A stretch of 64,000 nt of DNA from Euglena gracilis (Eukaryota > Euglenida > Euglenophyceae > Euglenales). The translations under genes were made by a program, and so were the position numbers. Shown piece after piece: positions 32,921 through 43,176 of this stretch. Each line of letters begins with the position of its first letter. The first letter of the stretch is position 1. Where the stretch lies: assembly GCA_039621445.1 (NCBI GenBank), contig CP154956.1, positions 60,273,178 to 60,337,177 on the forward strand, written 5' to 3'. The notes beneath the pieces are model-generated. The model had not been told where the DNA came from. It made no database searches and worked only from the letters and a program-made list of their open reading frames with translations.

Positions 32921-34337
32921 ATGATAAACCAGGGGATTAAATGCTGGGTTTTGTAATTTCCCACTTTTTTTACTGAACCAGTTTTTTCGTAGTCCAGAAG
33001 AATTTTCTCTGCCTGATTCAAATCCAGGTTGGCTCTGGTCATTGGGTGGGTGGACAATTTGGTGGGGTTTACCCAGGGGGGTTGAATGCCATCCTTGATG
33101 AGCTGACAGGTTGCTGGGGTTGCATCTTTCTGCCACCATTTTATGCTCTTTTGGAGTCTTTGATGCAGGGGGGTGTCTCCCCATTGTTTCTCGTTTGCAT
33201 TTCTCTTCTCCATCAATGGATTTTGGGGGGGCTGGGTTGGGATTGTTGGACATGGGACAGCCCTTGGAGCCCCCAGGGATTGAGCATCTTGCAAAGTTAA
33301 ATGATTCTGGGGGGATGTGCGTGCATGCTCTCCGTCTCTCCTCACACTCTCTCTGGAGTATCTTGTTGTTGGGTTCCATACCATAGGGATAACTGCCCCT
33401 GTGTTGCCTAACTGGCCTCCTTGCTGTTGATGTGGTTGGTTGCCATACCATAGGGGGGCCTCTGAGGGTCCCCCCCTTGACAAATTCACTTTGGAATGAA
33501 GAAGCGTAAACGCTTTTATGGGTTCTCCCCCTTCCACCTGATCCTCCTTGAGGGAAACTGGGGTTCCCTCTTCCTCCTGGGGCTGCTGAGTTATATAAAG
33601 AGCCCCTGTGGGGCTGCCTCTTAGCTTCTCTCCCCAGTGGCCTGTGCATAATGAGCAGCGGGCTTGAAAATAAATGCCCGCCATAGCCCTGGTGTGTGGC
33701 CTCCATGGCCTGGGGAATGCCGTCGTGGCCCAGCAGATATTGGCCGCCATGGCCCTGCTTTGAAAGGGTCCCCTGCCCTTGTTGAATGGTCTTGACCACC
33801 CTTGGGTCTTGGGCATCTTTCTCTGTCCTGGGCTTCCATTCCCAATTGAAATAGTGGGGGGCATTGACCCTGCCCCTTTGTGGGGAATGTGGAAAAGACT
33901 TTTTGAAAAGAAATTTTTGGCAGACATTTTGGATGACCTCTCCCAGTAGGGGTTGACTTGAAATACTGGCCGCCATGGCCTCTGTGATGCTGTCCCCCTT
34001 GGCCTTGGTTCCATCTGCCCATGTGGGCTCTGGCCCTCTGGCCTGATTTTCTGGCTGGTATTTTGAATTGTAAGGGTACTTGGCCCTGGATGTCCTGTCT
34101 GGAGATGGCCCTGCGCCTTGGAGGGCCTGAGGCCATTGGTCCTTTCTCCTTTCTGGATTTTCTGACCACTGTCTGCCAATGGCTGTGGTCACTGGGGGGG
34201 TTTGGCTGTTGTGAAATTTCTGAGAGGGGTGGGGAAGGGGTGGTCACAGCTTGCCCGCTTGTCCGCAGCTCCAGGTTCTCCAGCTGCTGCGGCCAGCGAT
34301 GCTTCTCGTCGTAATACCAATTTCTTCCCCAAGTCAT
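32921..34337 (-). pseudogene. DIRS-like element 2: ORF1 and RT leader
   Basis: Three overlapping long ORFs in all three minus frames (238, 425 and 589 codons). The likely start is MTWGRNWYYDEKHRWPQQLE at 34,337, passing WQTVVRKSRKEKG and then a Gly/Gln/His-rich region. The last part, in frame with an RT leader, has GDTPLHQRLQKSIKWWQKDA, THPMTRANLDLNQAEKILLD and GSVKKVG. It likely encodes the Gag-like ORF1 product. Frame changes are needed at least twice. It differs from the ORF1 of elements 0 and 1 but matches the right-hand element (55.5-57.8 kb). Confidence 0.7.
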
Positions 34338-34410
34338 CTTTCAATGAAGTCAATTGTTGAATGTTTTTTTTGAAGTTTGATATTCGGCTGGTTCTTCTCG
34401 TTCTGGAATT

Positions 34411-34827
34411 TCAATTTGACTTGAACTCTCTTTGGTGACTTCGTAGTCTTGAGTTGAGGTGTTCTCCTTTCTTCTGGGAATCGATGGGCAACTTATCTCT
34501 CATTGAACTCTTCTTTTTCCAGTTCTTCTGCCCAAATCTGCCAACACTGTTTGCAGCACAATCTTGAATGTCTTTTTTCGGTGAACCATTCACTGGTACT
34601 TGACCTCCATGCCTCTGCAAACCATGAACACCTTGAGTTTCCTGAGTGTCACGTTTCACTGAATTCCCTTCGAAATCCCAGTTTTGAGCTTCAAAAACCC
34701 AAACTTTTGTAATCCTTCCGTCGGAACTTCCACCAGTGAAAACCCACCAACACATCAAAACAAAGTCCTCCAAGACGAACGAGACAAGGTATTCAGCTTT
34801 GTTGCCACCTACAAAGAGAGGAGGCAT
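34411..34827 (-). CDS. Unassigned 138-codon ORF
   Basis: Starts MPPLFVGGNKAEYLVSFVLE and includes VFTGGSSDGRITKVWVFEAQ. Composition is ordinary. It lies between two DIRS-like elements and may be a divergent DIRS ORF or a leader exon. Family not recognised. Confidence 0.3.
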   Translation of the reverse strand: MPPLFVGGNKAEYLVSFVLEDFVLMCWWVFTGGSSDGRITKVWVFEAQNWDFEGNSVKRDTQETQGVHGLQRHGGQVPVNGSPKKDIQDCAANSVGRFGQKNWKKKSSMRDKLPIDSQKKGEHLNSRLRSHQREFKSN

Positions 34828-34829
34828 TT

Positions 34830-36334
34830 TTGCAGTGTGAATTAGGCTTAGCTCTTCTTAATTTGGGCTGTGACCGGCTAAGTCGGCCACCCCTGTGCCA
34901 GACGGGCCGCCAACAATACCTGCAGGCATTGGACTTCCATTTTCTTTTCAAGGGAGCCAAAAGATTGGAAAACCTCAATGAATCAAACCCTGTGGGTAAC
35001 AAAGCTGCTGCTTATGCATTTCTTGCCGTGTTGAGGCTGTGAACAGCAAGATCAAGGATGGCCTTGGCCATCTTGTGGACTGTGCAGTCCTGCAGGGGCA
35101 CCCCATTGTGCAACAATATTTGCCTGACACAATCAAGCAGGCCAAATTACACCTTGGGGGTGGCACCTCCTCCTCCCCCAGCAGATGGTGAACAGACCCC
35201 ACTGGGGGTGTACCAGCAAAACTTTTTGCCTGTCTGATTGACATAATTGGCGCCACCATGATGAGCCCAGTGGGGTACCATCAACAGACAAGTTAGATCT
35301 GGGTTTCACATTAATCTCTGAACCCACTGGGGAATGATGCTCCAGGGAGTGTTTGCATAAACAGGGTGGAGGCCCCTTAAATCTGCTTTCAAGGCATCAA
35401 CCAGCAAAGCCCCTTGGTGAGGGTATCAAAAATGAACTTGGGGAATTTTTAATAAAAAATGCAGAATCTGGTGAAAAATGCGTGGATTTAGGGTATAACC
35501 CCCTGGGGCTTTTTGCTCCCTGGTAAGGGAGTCAGCCAAATGCTCTTTGGCGGGAAACCAAACCATCTGCAAATTGATTTGCTTTTCTTGACAATGGTAC
35601 AGAAGGGGCTGAAAGATAAATTTTATGCAGGGCTTTTTTTCTCCCCATTTTGTTAAATAGCTCACAGCTGCCTGGCTGTCCACCTGAAGGACAATTGTTT
35701 GTTTGGGCTTTGTCAAAGCTTTTAATGTTTCCACTGCCGACACCAACTCTTTTGGTTGATGTGAAAGACAGGCAGGTCCCTCCAAAAATCCTGTACCTTT
35801 TGGTCTGGATTTTTGTCCGCCCCCCCCCACTTCCAGGTGCGGCTGTCTGAGAACGGTTCCTCAGAGGCCTGGGATTGAAATGCCCCTGCCCACACCTGGC
35901 TGTAAAAATGTTTTAATTCCACAAATTGATCCTTGACCCCCTGGGGACTGGTTAGGGTGTGGTCCCAACCCCACTTTGTGTGCAGATCCAACATTTTGCA
36001 AAGTTGATATGTCAGAATTCTGAGAAATGGCATTGAAACTAAATTGCTTCTGACTTGGCCCACAATAGAACTGAGTTTTCTGCAGCTCATTTTTTGTGCT
36101 GTGAGCACTTTGCCTAGCTCCTTTCTTAAGGATTTTAGTTTTTTCCTGAGGAATTTACAGTTGGCCTTTTTTCAAATTGATACACTGGTCCAAATGCTTT
36201 ATTTTCTGTGTGGGTTCCAGACCGGATTTGGGGAGGCTTAATCTGAAACCTGCCAGTAAAAGGTCTTTTTTTATTTCTGCTAAAGGTTAGGCTGCTGTCT
36301 TTTTGCTGTGGGCTAACAGCAGAATGCCATCCAG
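34830..36334 (-). pseudogene. DIRS-like element 3 (different subfamily): RT end, RNase H, recombinase start
   Basis: Minus reading from the right edge: LDGILLLAHSKK, the continuation of a YLDx catalytic motif whose Tyr-Leu lies across the LTR element at 54.2 kb, then connection sequence (SIVGQVRSNLVSMPFLRIL), RNase H (ISLQ-like VLQVDSQAAVSYLTKWGEKK, MVWFPAKEHLADSLTREQ), and near 34,900 FDSLRFSNLLAPLKRKWKSN, resembling the recombinase N-terminus of the other elements. Frameshifts and stops occur throughout. The recombinase catalytic half is missing. This is the landing site of the LTR retrotransposon. Confidence 0.75.
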
Positions 36335-36932
36335 GAGTTTTCCCTTCTTGCCGGTTCGGTGACCGTGCGCGGAATGGGCTCCCCGGCATACCGAGTGGAG
36401 GAAAACAGTCACCCGGCGCTCTGGTAAAAATAAGCACACACGCACCAAAAATTCCCTTTTTTTGTGTCTTTCTGTCCCTGAATTCAGCCAGAACCTGGGT
36501 TCCGGCAGCCAAATAATTCAAAATTTGGGGGGGGAGGTAATTTTGGCCAACCCTTTGGGGGTGCCTCTGAAGCAGTAGGGGGGGGAGGAAAAGCCTGGTT
36601 TGAACTTAAAAAAGGGGTAGCGGGGGGGGGCGAGGGGGCGGAAGAACACCTTCACCTTGTTTCCCAGGGCTTGCTCTTCCTTTTTTTGAATTTGAATTCT
36701 TTCCTTTTGATTGACCTTCCGGATTGACTTTTTGATCTTCTTGGACAATTGTTTCCTTGAACTCAGGTTCAATTTTTGAAATTCCTTCCTTCAGCATGCA
36801 CAATTCTTTGAATTAAACACTCGTAAGAGAGAACCTGGGGGGAAAAGTACACAGGTAAAGAAAGTAGCGGAATGGGGCAGAAATTTCGCTAATTCCAGTG
36901 CGCAGGCGCCAGGCCACCTCCCGCCGCCCACA
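36335..36932 (-). repeat. 3' LTR
   Basis: Direct repeat of 53,599-54,196. Shared landmarks are ggttcggtgaccgtgcgcgg, gaacaccttcaccttgtttc and gaaatttcgctaattccagt. It starts TGTGGG at 36,932 (minus) and ends GAAAACT. Short Lys-rich ORFs inside are shadows. Confidence 0.93.
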
Positions 36933-36946
36933 CTCTCCTTCCTACC
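36933..36946 (-). other. Polypurine tract
   Basis: On the minus strand AGGAAGGAGAG directly abuts the start of the 3' LTR, the standard plus-strand primer site for LTR element replication. Confidence 0.8.
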
Positions 36947-36973
36947 GAGGCGCCCGGCCTCGCCTGCCTTCGG

Positions 36974-39307
36974 CTAACCTCGGAGGAGGGAGCGGGGGGC
37001 GATGCGCACCTCATCAGCGAAGCGAACAAATTGTACAAACAAACGTCGGGGCGTATCGGGTATAAGGAGGGCAGGGGTGTGGCCTTGGCCTTGGCCTTGG
37101 CCCTTGGCGTTTGGTTCCCGGGGGCGCCCCTCGTGTGTGGCCTCGCGCGCCACAGGAGCCTGGTCGGGGGCTGGCGTTGGTCCCCGGGCGGTTTGCTGGC
37201 CGGCCGGCCGCAGGCTCCTGTGGGCGCCTTGGGAGGGGGTGGAACTCCTCCAGGCTCTGGGCGGGGGCTGCTGTCCTGCTGGGTGGCTTGGCAGCCGCGC
37301 CGCGCCGACATGCAGGCTGGTGGGAGAGCCCGGAGCGTTGAGTATTTCGGGGGGGGGGGGGGCTGTGCGCTCCCCGTCTGGTTGGGGGGGGGGGTCGGTC
37401 CCTTGGGCTCCCTTGGGTCTTTCTGGTTCCTGGGGGGTTTCTTCGGCTCGCCTCCTTTGCCCCCTGCCTGGCTTCCGTTGGCTGGCTGGGGGGGGGGCGT
37501 GCCTTTCTCTCCCTTGCGCCTGCTCGGTTCTGCTGTGGCGCCCTGGGGGGGGTGCTCCTTGCGCCCTCTTCGGTTCTCGCTTGGCGCTCTGGGTCTCCGG
37601 TGGGTGTGGATGCCCTGGTGGGGGCGCTTTTTTTTGAGGGCGCCCCTGGGGGGGCGCCTTTTTTTTGGTGTGGGCGCCCCTGGGGGGGCGCTTTTTTTTG
37701 GTTCGGGGGGGTCCGGGTGCGTTTTTTTTTGTGCCCGGGTGGTCCCCCTGGGGTCTTCTGCCTTGGTGTGTGGGGGGTCTTTGGTCGTGCTCTCTGGGCC
37801 CCCTGAGGGCGGGCCTTGGTTGGTGGCCTCTGGGGCCTCTGGGGCCTCTCGGTAGCCCTCTGGGGGGCCTTGGCTCGGTGGCCCTCTGGGGCCTGTCGTC
37901 TTGCTGGTGCCCCCTGGGGGGGCTTTGCTTGTTCGGTGCCCCCTGGGGGGGGGGGGCTTCGGTTCCCCCTGGGGGGGGGGGGGGGTGGGTTCGGTTCCCC
38001 CTTGGGGGGGCCTGGCTGGCTTCGGTTCCCTCCTGGGGGGTGGGGGGGCTTGGCTGGCTTTGGTTACCCCTTGGGCTGGGGGGGGGGGGGGGGGGCTTCG
38101 GTTCCCCCTGGGGGGGCCTGGCTGGTTTCGGTTCCCCCCTGGGGAGGGGTGGCTTGGCTCGGTGCCCCCTTGGGGGCCTGTCTGGCTTTGGTTCCCCCTG
38201 GGGGACCTGGCTGGCTTCGGGTCGGCTGCCTGGCTCTCTGTCTCCCCTGGGCGGGGATGCCTGGCGGCCTTGGCTGTCTGCCTCCCCTCGTTGGCTGGGG
38301 GAGGGGGTGGCTGGCTGGTGGCCCCCTTTGGCCGCTGGCTTGTCTGTGTGGCCTCCGCCCCCCGCTCTCTCCCGGCCGTTTTCTTCCCTTGGCCGGCTGT
38401 GGCTCTGCTCTGCCCCTGGCTGCCGCCCGCCTCTGGCTTCCGGCCTTTGGCGCCAGCCTCCTCCTGCCTCCACAGTATCAGTGTCAGTGTGAAGGACAGG
38501 GGCAGAGACATCCGCTGCCATCCGTCGGCTCGCCTCCGACGGTGCAGTCTCCACGTACCCAGCCTCCGCCAGCGTCTTGGTCCACTGTGCAGCAGGCACT
38601 CTGGCGAATCGGCAGGCAAGTAACGGCAGCAGCAGCAGCAGCCCCACAAATACAACCCACGCTACCCAGTACGATTTGGCACCAGGCTTTTCCAACCACC
38701 CCCGGGGCGGTGGGCTGGCATGAGTAGCCGTGGTTAGGGGAAAATGGGTGGCCTCCGGGTTGGGGCCGGAAAGGGCCGGGACTCACCAGGCCTGCGTTGA
38801 GGGATTGAGGACGCAGACACCGGCGGTGGTGCCCTCTCGCCGCCTTGAGGCTGAGGACGGGTCCTGGAGGTGCAACGGGAAGGAGCCATGGGTGGCGAAG
38901 GCTCCATCAGGACAGGGGATGAGCGGGGCGCACTGGGTACGGGGGTGCGCTGGCAGGAAATGGTGTGAGAGGAATGGGGACGGCGTGGCATAGGCCGGCG
39001 GCATGGGGGGGTGCCGGCCCGCACACACCATGAGGGCAGCAGGCGGAGGGGGCACCGCGTCCCCGCCCGCAGCCAGGAAATGTTTCGGAATGGGCACATA
39101 CGGAGAATGGGTGAACATCGCAGAGGCAGCCACAGCCGCCTGGGGGGCAGCCACAGCAGCCTGGTTGGCAGCCACCACCGTCGCCTGGGGGGCGGCCACA
39201 GCAGCCTGGGAGGCAGCCACAGCCACCTGGGGGGCAGCGTGTGGCAGCAAATGAGCGAACACAGACACGGGCTGTGCGCACTCAGCTCCTGTCGATGGAC
39301 ACACCAA
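36974..39307 (-). CDS. Third ORF: membrane-anchored proline-rich protein, spliced (env position)
   Basis: Exon 1 (39,307-38,787) starts MVCPSTGAECAQPVSVFAHL and contains AVAAPQA-type Ala repeats. Exon 2 (38,714-36,974) starts with Pro/Arg residues, then KSYWVAWVVFVGLLLLLPLL, a strong membrane helix, then AAQWTKTLAEAGYVETAPSE, then about 450 residues of degenerate PRG/PQGEPKP repeats rich in Pro, Gly, Lys and Arg. A 72-nt intron (38,715-38,786) with GTGAGT donor, CTAAC and a CAG acceptor keeps the frame and removes an in-frame TGA. It overlaps the end of the chromodomain ORF and stops 28 codons before the LTR. It occupies the env position but shows no glycoprotein family, fusion peptide or Cys pattern. 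Env-like function is only an inference from position and topology. The repeats are GC-rich, so much of the length may be minisatellite expansion. Confidence 0.5.
38715..38786 (-). other. Predicted 72-nt intron in the third ORF
   Basis: Donor GTGAGT (38,786-38,781), branch-like CCCCTAACC, acceptor CATGCCAG. Length is a multiple of 3 and the intron contains the in-frame stop that would otherwise end exon 1. Confidence 0.55.
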
Positions 39308-40481
39308 GGTTGATACCGCAGCAGGAGGGGATCTGGGGATCAGCCTCCTGCGACAGCTGGGGAAACGCAGAGACGGAGGGACATTCGGACGGGTGGTGCA
39401 CGAAGTGCAGCGGAACGTGCTGGTGCGATGCAGCGGCGGCGACGGTCTGCGGTGGATCCTGACCTAGCGCTGGCGGTGGATCGCGTGTCGGGACGTGCTG
39501 TGCTGCAGGCACCGCTGTGCCCACTGGGGGGTCCACTGACTCCCCTTCCTGGCTGCTTGCCTCCTCGTCCTTCTTGACGTCCTCGTCGTCGGGACAGACC
39601 CACTCCTCGGGTGGGTCTTCCCACTCGGCGTTGTTGATGACCTCCTGCTCCTGCTTCTTCACCTCCGCGATGATGACCGCCACCTCAGCTGGGTTGCGGT
39701 GGAGGTAGTCCAGCAGGTCCTCCTTGAGCTTCTTGGACTTGGCGTACTCGATCATCTGGTGAGAGTGGCGATGGAGGAAATTCTTCAACGGCTCCCACGT
39801 GAGAGTCGGATGGCCCTCCCACTTCACCTCGAACTCCCAGCTGCCGTCGTCTCGTCGGCGGTGCCGCCGGATCTCCTCCACCGTCCACTCCTCGATGTCC
39901 ACGTCTACCTGAGGTCTGGCTTGCCGGTAGGCGAACATCTTGGGCGGGCCCCACAGCCGCGTGTCATCGCGGTAGGCTCTCAGCTGGCAGCGGTGGGCCT
40001 CTTGGCGGCGGCCCTCCTCCAGCTCCAGCTCGTACGAGTGCTAGCCACGGCGCGCGGTGACCCGGGCTGGGCCAAGCCACTATCTCTCGAGCTTCTGGCC
40101 CGGCCGCCTCGGAGGCCGGAGGTACCAGACGAGGTCTCCCGTGGCGAACTCCTCGAGGTCCTTCCTGCTCCGGTTGTTCTGCTACGCTTGCCACTTGTGG
40201 AGGTCGGTGAGGACATCGGCGACCTTCTGGTTCACGGCCTTCTGTCTCTCGAAGAACGACACGGCATCCTCCACCATGACCGGGGCCTTGTACGGTACGC
40301 CACCAGTCCACCGATGCCGTCCATACAGCACCTCGTACGGACTCAGGCCGTGCTGCGCCTTAAATTCGTTCAGCTTCTGCACTGCCCTGGGCAGGGACTC
40401 CACCCAGGTGATCGGGGCCTCGGCCTCCGACGGATCGGCGGATGCGGATATCGCTCCGGATCCGCTTCTGCAGCTGCGCAC
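39282..40481 (-). CDS. Integrase C-terminal region and chromodomain
   Basis: In one frame (second minus phase) the sequence reads PITWVESLPRAVQKLNEFKA and GLSPYEVLYGRHRWTGGVPY (typical Ty3 integrase end), then TGDLVWYLRP and WLGPARV, and from 39,938 the chromodomain: WTVEEIRRHRRRDDGSWEFE, VKWEGHPTLTWEPLKNFL and IEYAKSKKLKEDLLDYL. Chromodomains direct integration of chromoviruses to marked chromatin. Aromatic cage candidates are Trp in WEFEVKW and WEP. TAG codons interrupt at 40,184, 40,082 and 40,043. The frame ends at TGA 39,284 after an Ala/Pro/Gln-rich tail. A frameshift near 40,440 separates it from the catalytic core. Confidence 0.9.
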
Positions 40482-41100
40482 CGAGGGACTCCGCCCGCTT
40501 GTTCACCGCGTGGTGGTACGCCTGAGCGTAGGCGTGGCGGACCCCATGCAGGCCGCACATGCCGCGCCACCACGCGCCAGCAAAATGCGGCCCGCGATCA
40601 CTGGTGATCACGCTGGGCAGCCCGTGCGGCGACCACCACCGACGGTACATCGCCTTGGCCACGGTGGCGGCGGTGAGGCCGCGCGTGTGGTGGGCCGTGG
40701 CCACGACCCACCCACTTTGACGATCGACACAGGCGGGGAACACGTTGTACAGCTGCCCCTCGAAGTCCACCTCCGGCATCACGAAGAGGTGGATGGCCAC
40801 CGACGCCATGATGTACGGCGGGACGGGCGTCGGGCAGACCTTCAGCCGCAGCGGCTGGTGCGGGTGCTCGGTGGCCTGGCACCCCGGGCACATCCGCTGC
40901 AGCGCTCTGGCCACCTTCGCCGCCTCCATCCATTCCGTGAAGACGTGGGTGCGCTCGGCCTCCTCCACCAGCCGGTCCCCGCCAATGTGGCCGGAGACCG
41001 AGTGCTGCTCCCTCAGCACCTCCGCCAGCAGCCCGCTCGGCACACACCACCTCCCCGCCGAGACGAGCCGCTCATCCACCGGCTGGAACCCGCTGGGTCA
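40430..41100 (-). pseudogene. Ty3 integrase, zinc-binding and catalytic core
   Basis: HSVSGHIGGDRLVEEAERTH with MCPGCQ gives the HHCC zinc module. The core has AIHLFVMPEVDFEGQLYNVF, VDRQSGWVVATAH, GLPSVITSDRGPHFAGAWW and HHAVNKRAESLG. The second catalytic Asp (SDRG) and the Glu (RAE) are present, but the first Asp position reads His (CAC, plus complement at about 40,791), so this copy should be catalytically dead. A TGA (41,098-41,100) precedes it and a frameshift near 40,440 follows. Confidence 0.9.
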
Positions 41101-41778
41101 GCCCGTGCCGTTGTGGACCTGGTCCCAGACGGGCTTCCAGAGCGGGCACACCACGTACGCCTTACTCCAGTCCATGTCGAAGACGTTGATGTCCAGGTCA
41201 GGCTGTGGGGGCACGGGGTCAGCGGTTGACTGCACACCTGCTGCAGGCGCTGCAGGCGCTGCAGACGTGACTGACGCGGCCGGTGACGCTGGGTCTGGCA
41301 TGGCCGGTGATGACACACCGGTTGCGGGTGCTGCGGGCGGTGCGATGGACTACGGTGCGGTGTATTGCGGTGCTGGTGATGGGGCTGGCGAAGGCACGTT
41401 GGACGATGGTGCTGGCACGGACGCTGGTGATGCGATGCACGACGCAGACGGTGGGACTGCCGCAGACGATGCCGACGGTGGGGCTGCTGCGGCTGCAGGA
41501 GACGAGGCTGACGGGTGCGTCTCGCGTGGGTGCTCGGATCGCTTACCGTGCGGGGGTTCTGCTGGGGCGTCTGGGGCGTTGCGGTGCGTGTCGAGGCGGC
41601 TGCGCGTGGTGACGGCGATGTGGGACGCTGACGGGACCGCAGCGAACGACTGGAGCGGGATCAGCTGGATGACGGCCAGCTCTCTCCCCTCCTTCAAGGT
41701 TGACCTCTCCACCTGCTCCGCCTTGGTCTCCTCGTCCTCGGGATGCAACGCCTTCGGGGTGGACTCCTCGCGCAGCTA
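41101..41778 (-). other. Pro/Ala/Ser-rich linker between RNase H and integrase
   Basis: Same frame as the rest of pol. It contains a Glu/Lys-rich start after a TAG (41,778), an Ala/Pro/Ser stretch (SPAPSPAPQYTAP), a TAG at 41,352, then DINVFDMDWSKAYVVCPLWK, which may be a conserved short domain preceding the zinc module. Such a long linker is unusual in Ty3 pol. Confidence 0.6.
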
Positions 41779-42303
41779 CTCCTCCAGGATGTGGGCCTTC
41801 ATCTCCTTCGTATCGGCCTCGGTGCCGTGCCACGAGGTGTCACGCCAGCCTTGTGAGGCCGGGTAGGCCCAGCGGGACATGGCATCGCCCACCACGTTGG
41901 TCTCGCCGGGGACGTGCACCACGGTGATGCGGAACTCGTTGAGATTCGCATGCAATCTGGCCCGCCTCCCGTGCGGGCCCACTCCGGCGACGTACTCCTT
42001 GTACCACGACTCCAGGCTGCGGTGGTCGGTCAGGACGAGGACCTCGTTGTCCAGAGGGAAGCCCGCCCACTTGTCGAGGGCGGCCACCACGGCGTACGTC
42101 TCCTTGTCCTGGACATCCCACCGAAGGCGCTGCCCCTCAGTGAGCTTCCGGGACATGAAGGCCACCGGGACGGAGGCCCCCAGCCGCAGGTCCTCCACCC
42201 GCGGCACGCCGTCGATCTTCGGGAACTGCTCCAGCACCGCTCCGATGGCGTAGTCCGACGCGTCGGTGCGCAGGACGAACGGCTTGGCTGGATCGATGTG
42301 CTA
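41779..42303 (-). CDS. Ty3 RNase H
   Basis: FVLRTDASDYAIGAVLEQFP (first catalytic Asp), VAFMSRKLTEGQRLRWDVQD, KETYAVVAALDKWAGF (Glu), LVLTDHRSLESWYKEYVAGV (Asp), RRARLHANLNEFRITVVHVP, GETNVVGDAMSRWAYPASQG (last Asp). All expected acidic residues are visible. It is separated from RT by one TAG (42,303) and from the linker by another (41,778), in a single unbroken phase. Confidence 0.93.
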
Positions 42304-43176
42304 CAGCTCCAGGTCGGCGACGAGGGCCTTCTTCAGCTTGTCGAACGCCTCCTTCTCCTGCTCTGTCCACACCACTGGGTGCTTGGATCCCGCCTTGGTC
42401 AGCTCCCTCGGTAACTTCAGCTTCTCCTGCAACGGCGCCGCCAGCTCCGCGTAGAGTCTCACGTAGCCAGCATAGTAATTGCAGATCCCGAGAAACGCGC
42501 GGAGACTGCTGACCGTCGGCGGCAGCTGCCAGTGCTGCACCGCCGACAGTTTGCCTGGGGCCAGCGCCCTCCTGCCGTGCCCCAGGACATGCCCCACGAA
42601 CTCGACCTGCCTCATGAAGAGCTTGACCTTGCGGCTGCCGCTGACCCATCTGTCCTTCTCCAAGGCCAGCAACGTCTCACGGACGTCTCGGCCGTGGTTC
42701 TGGTGGAACTCCTCGTCCGTCTCCTCCGCTCCCTGCCGCGTACTGACGATGATGTCGTCGAAGTACGGGCGGGAGTGCGCCTTCACCGCCGCGCAGGTGG
42801 CGTCGATGTCCCGCTGCAGGAGGGCGGGCCCGACGTTGATCCCCTGCGGGACCACACGCCACTGCCACAGCCCACCTGGCAGCTGGACGTTCGTCACCGG
42901 TCGGCTCTCCTCCGCCAAAGCCACCTGGTGGAACTCGTCCCGCAAGTCGATGGTGCTGAAGATGGTACACTTCGCCTGTTCCGCCACGATCTCCTCCGTC
43001 AAGGGCAAGTGGTAGCTGTCCGCCATGATCTGCAGGTTCGTCACCGCGTAGTCACACACCATCCTCCACTTCCCGTTCTTCTTCCGAATCGGGAAGGCCG
43101 CCGCCCGCCACGGGCCGTGGCCCGGCTCCACCTTCCGGTCGCGGCGGCACTCCTCCTCCGTCTCCCGCAGCGCCTA
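42304..43176 (-). CDS. Ty3 reverse transcriptase
   Basis: A 276-codon open segment. AAAFPIRKKNGKWRMVCDYA, LPLTEEIVAEQAKCTIFSTI then DLRDEFHQVALAEESRP (first catalytic Asp), WRVVPQGINVGPALLQRDID, the active-site box SRPYFDDIIVSTRQG (intact YFDD), VEFVGHVLGHGRRALAPGKL and SLRAFLGICNYYAGYVRLYA. This is the only RT box in the window with both active-site aspartates. TAG codons flank the segment (43,176 and 42,303) without frame change. Confidence 0.95.

Noticed and set aside
36450-36803. Lys-rich ORFs within the LTRs
   Set aside because: They fall inside the LTR, are frameshifted between the two LTRs and have no domain.
36974-38727. Plus-strand ORFs of 200-300 codons opposite the third ORF
   Set aside because: Gly/Leu/Trp-rich mirror frames of a GC-rich repeat on the coding strand.
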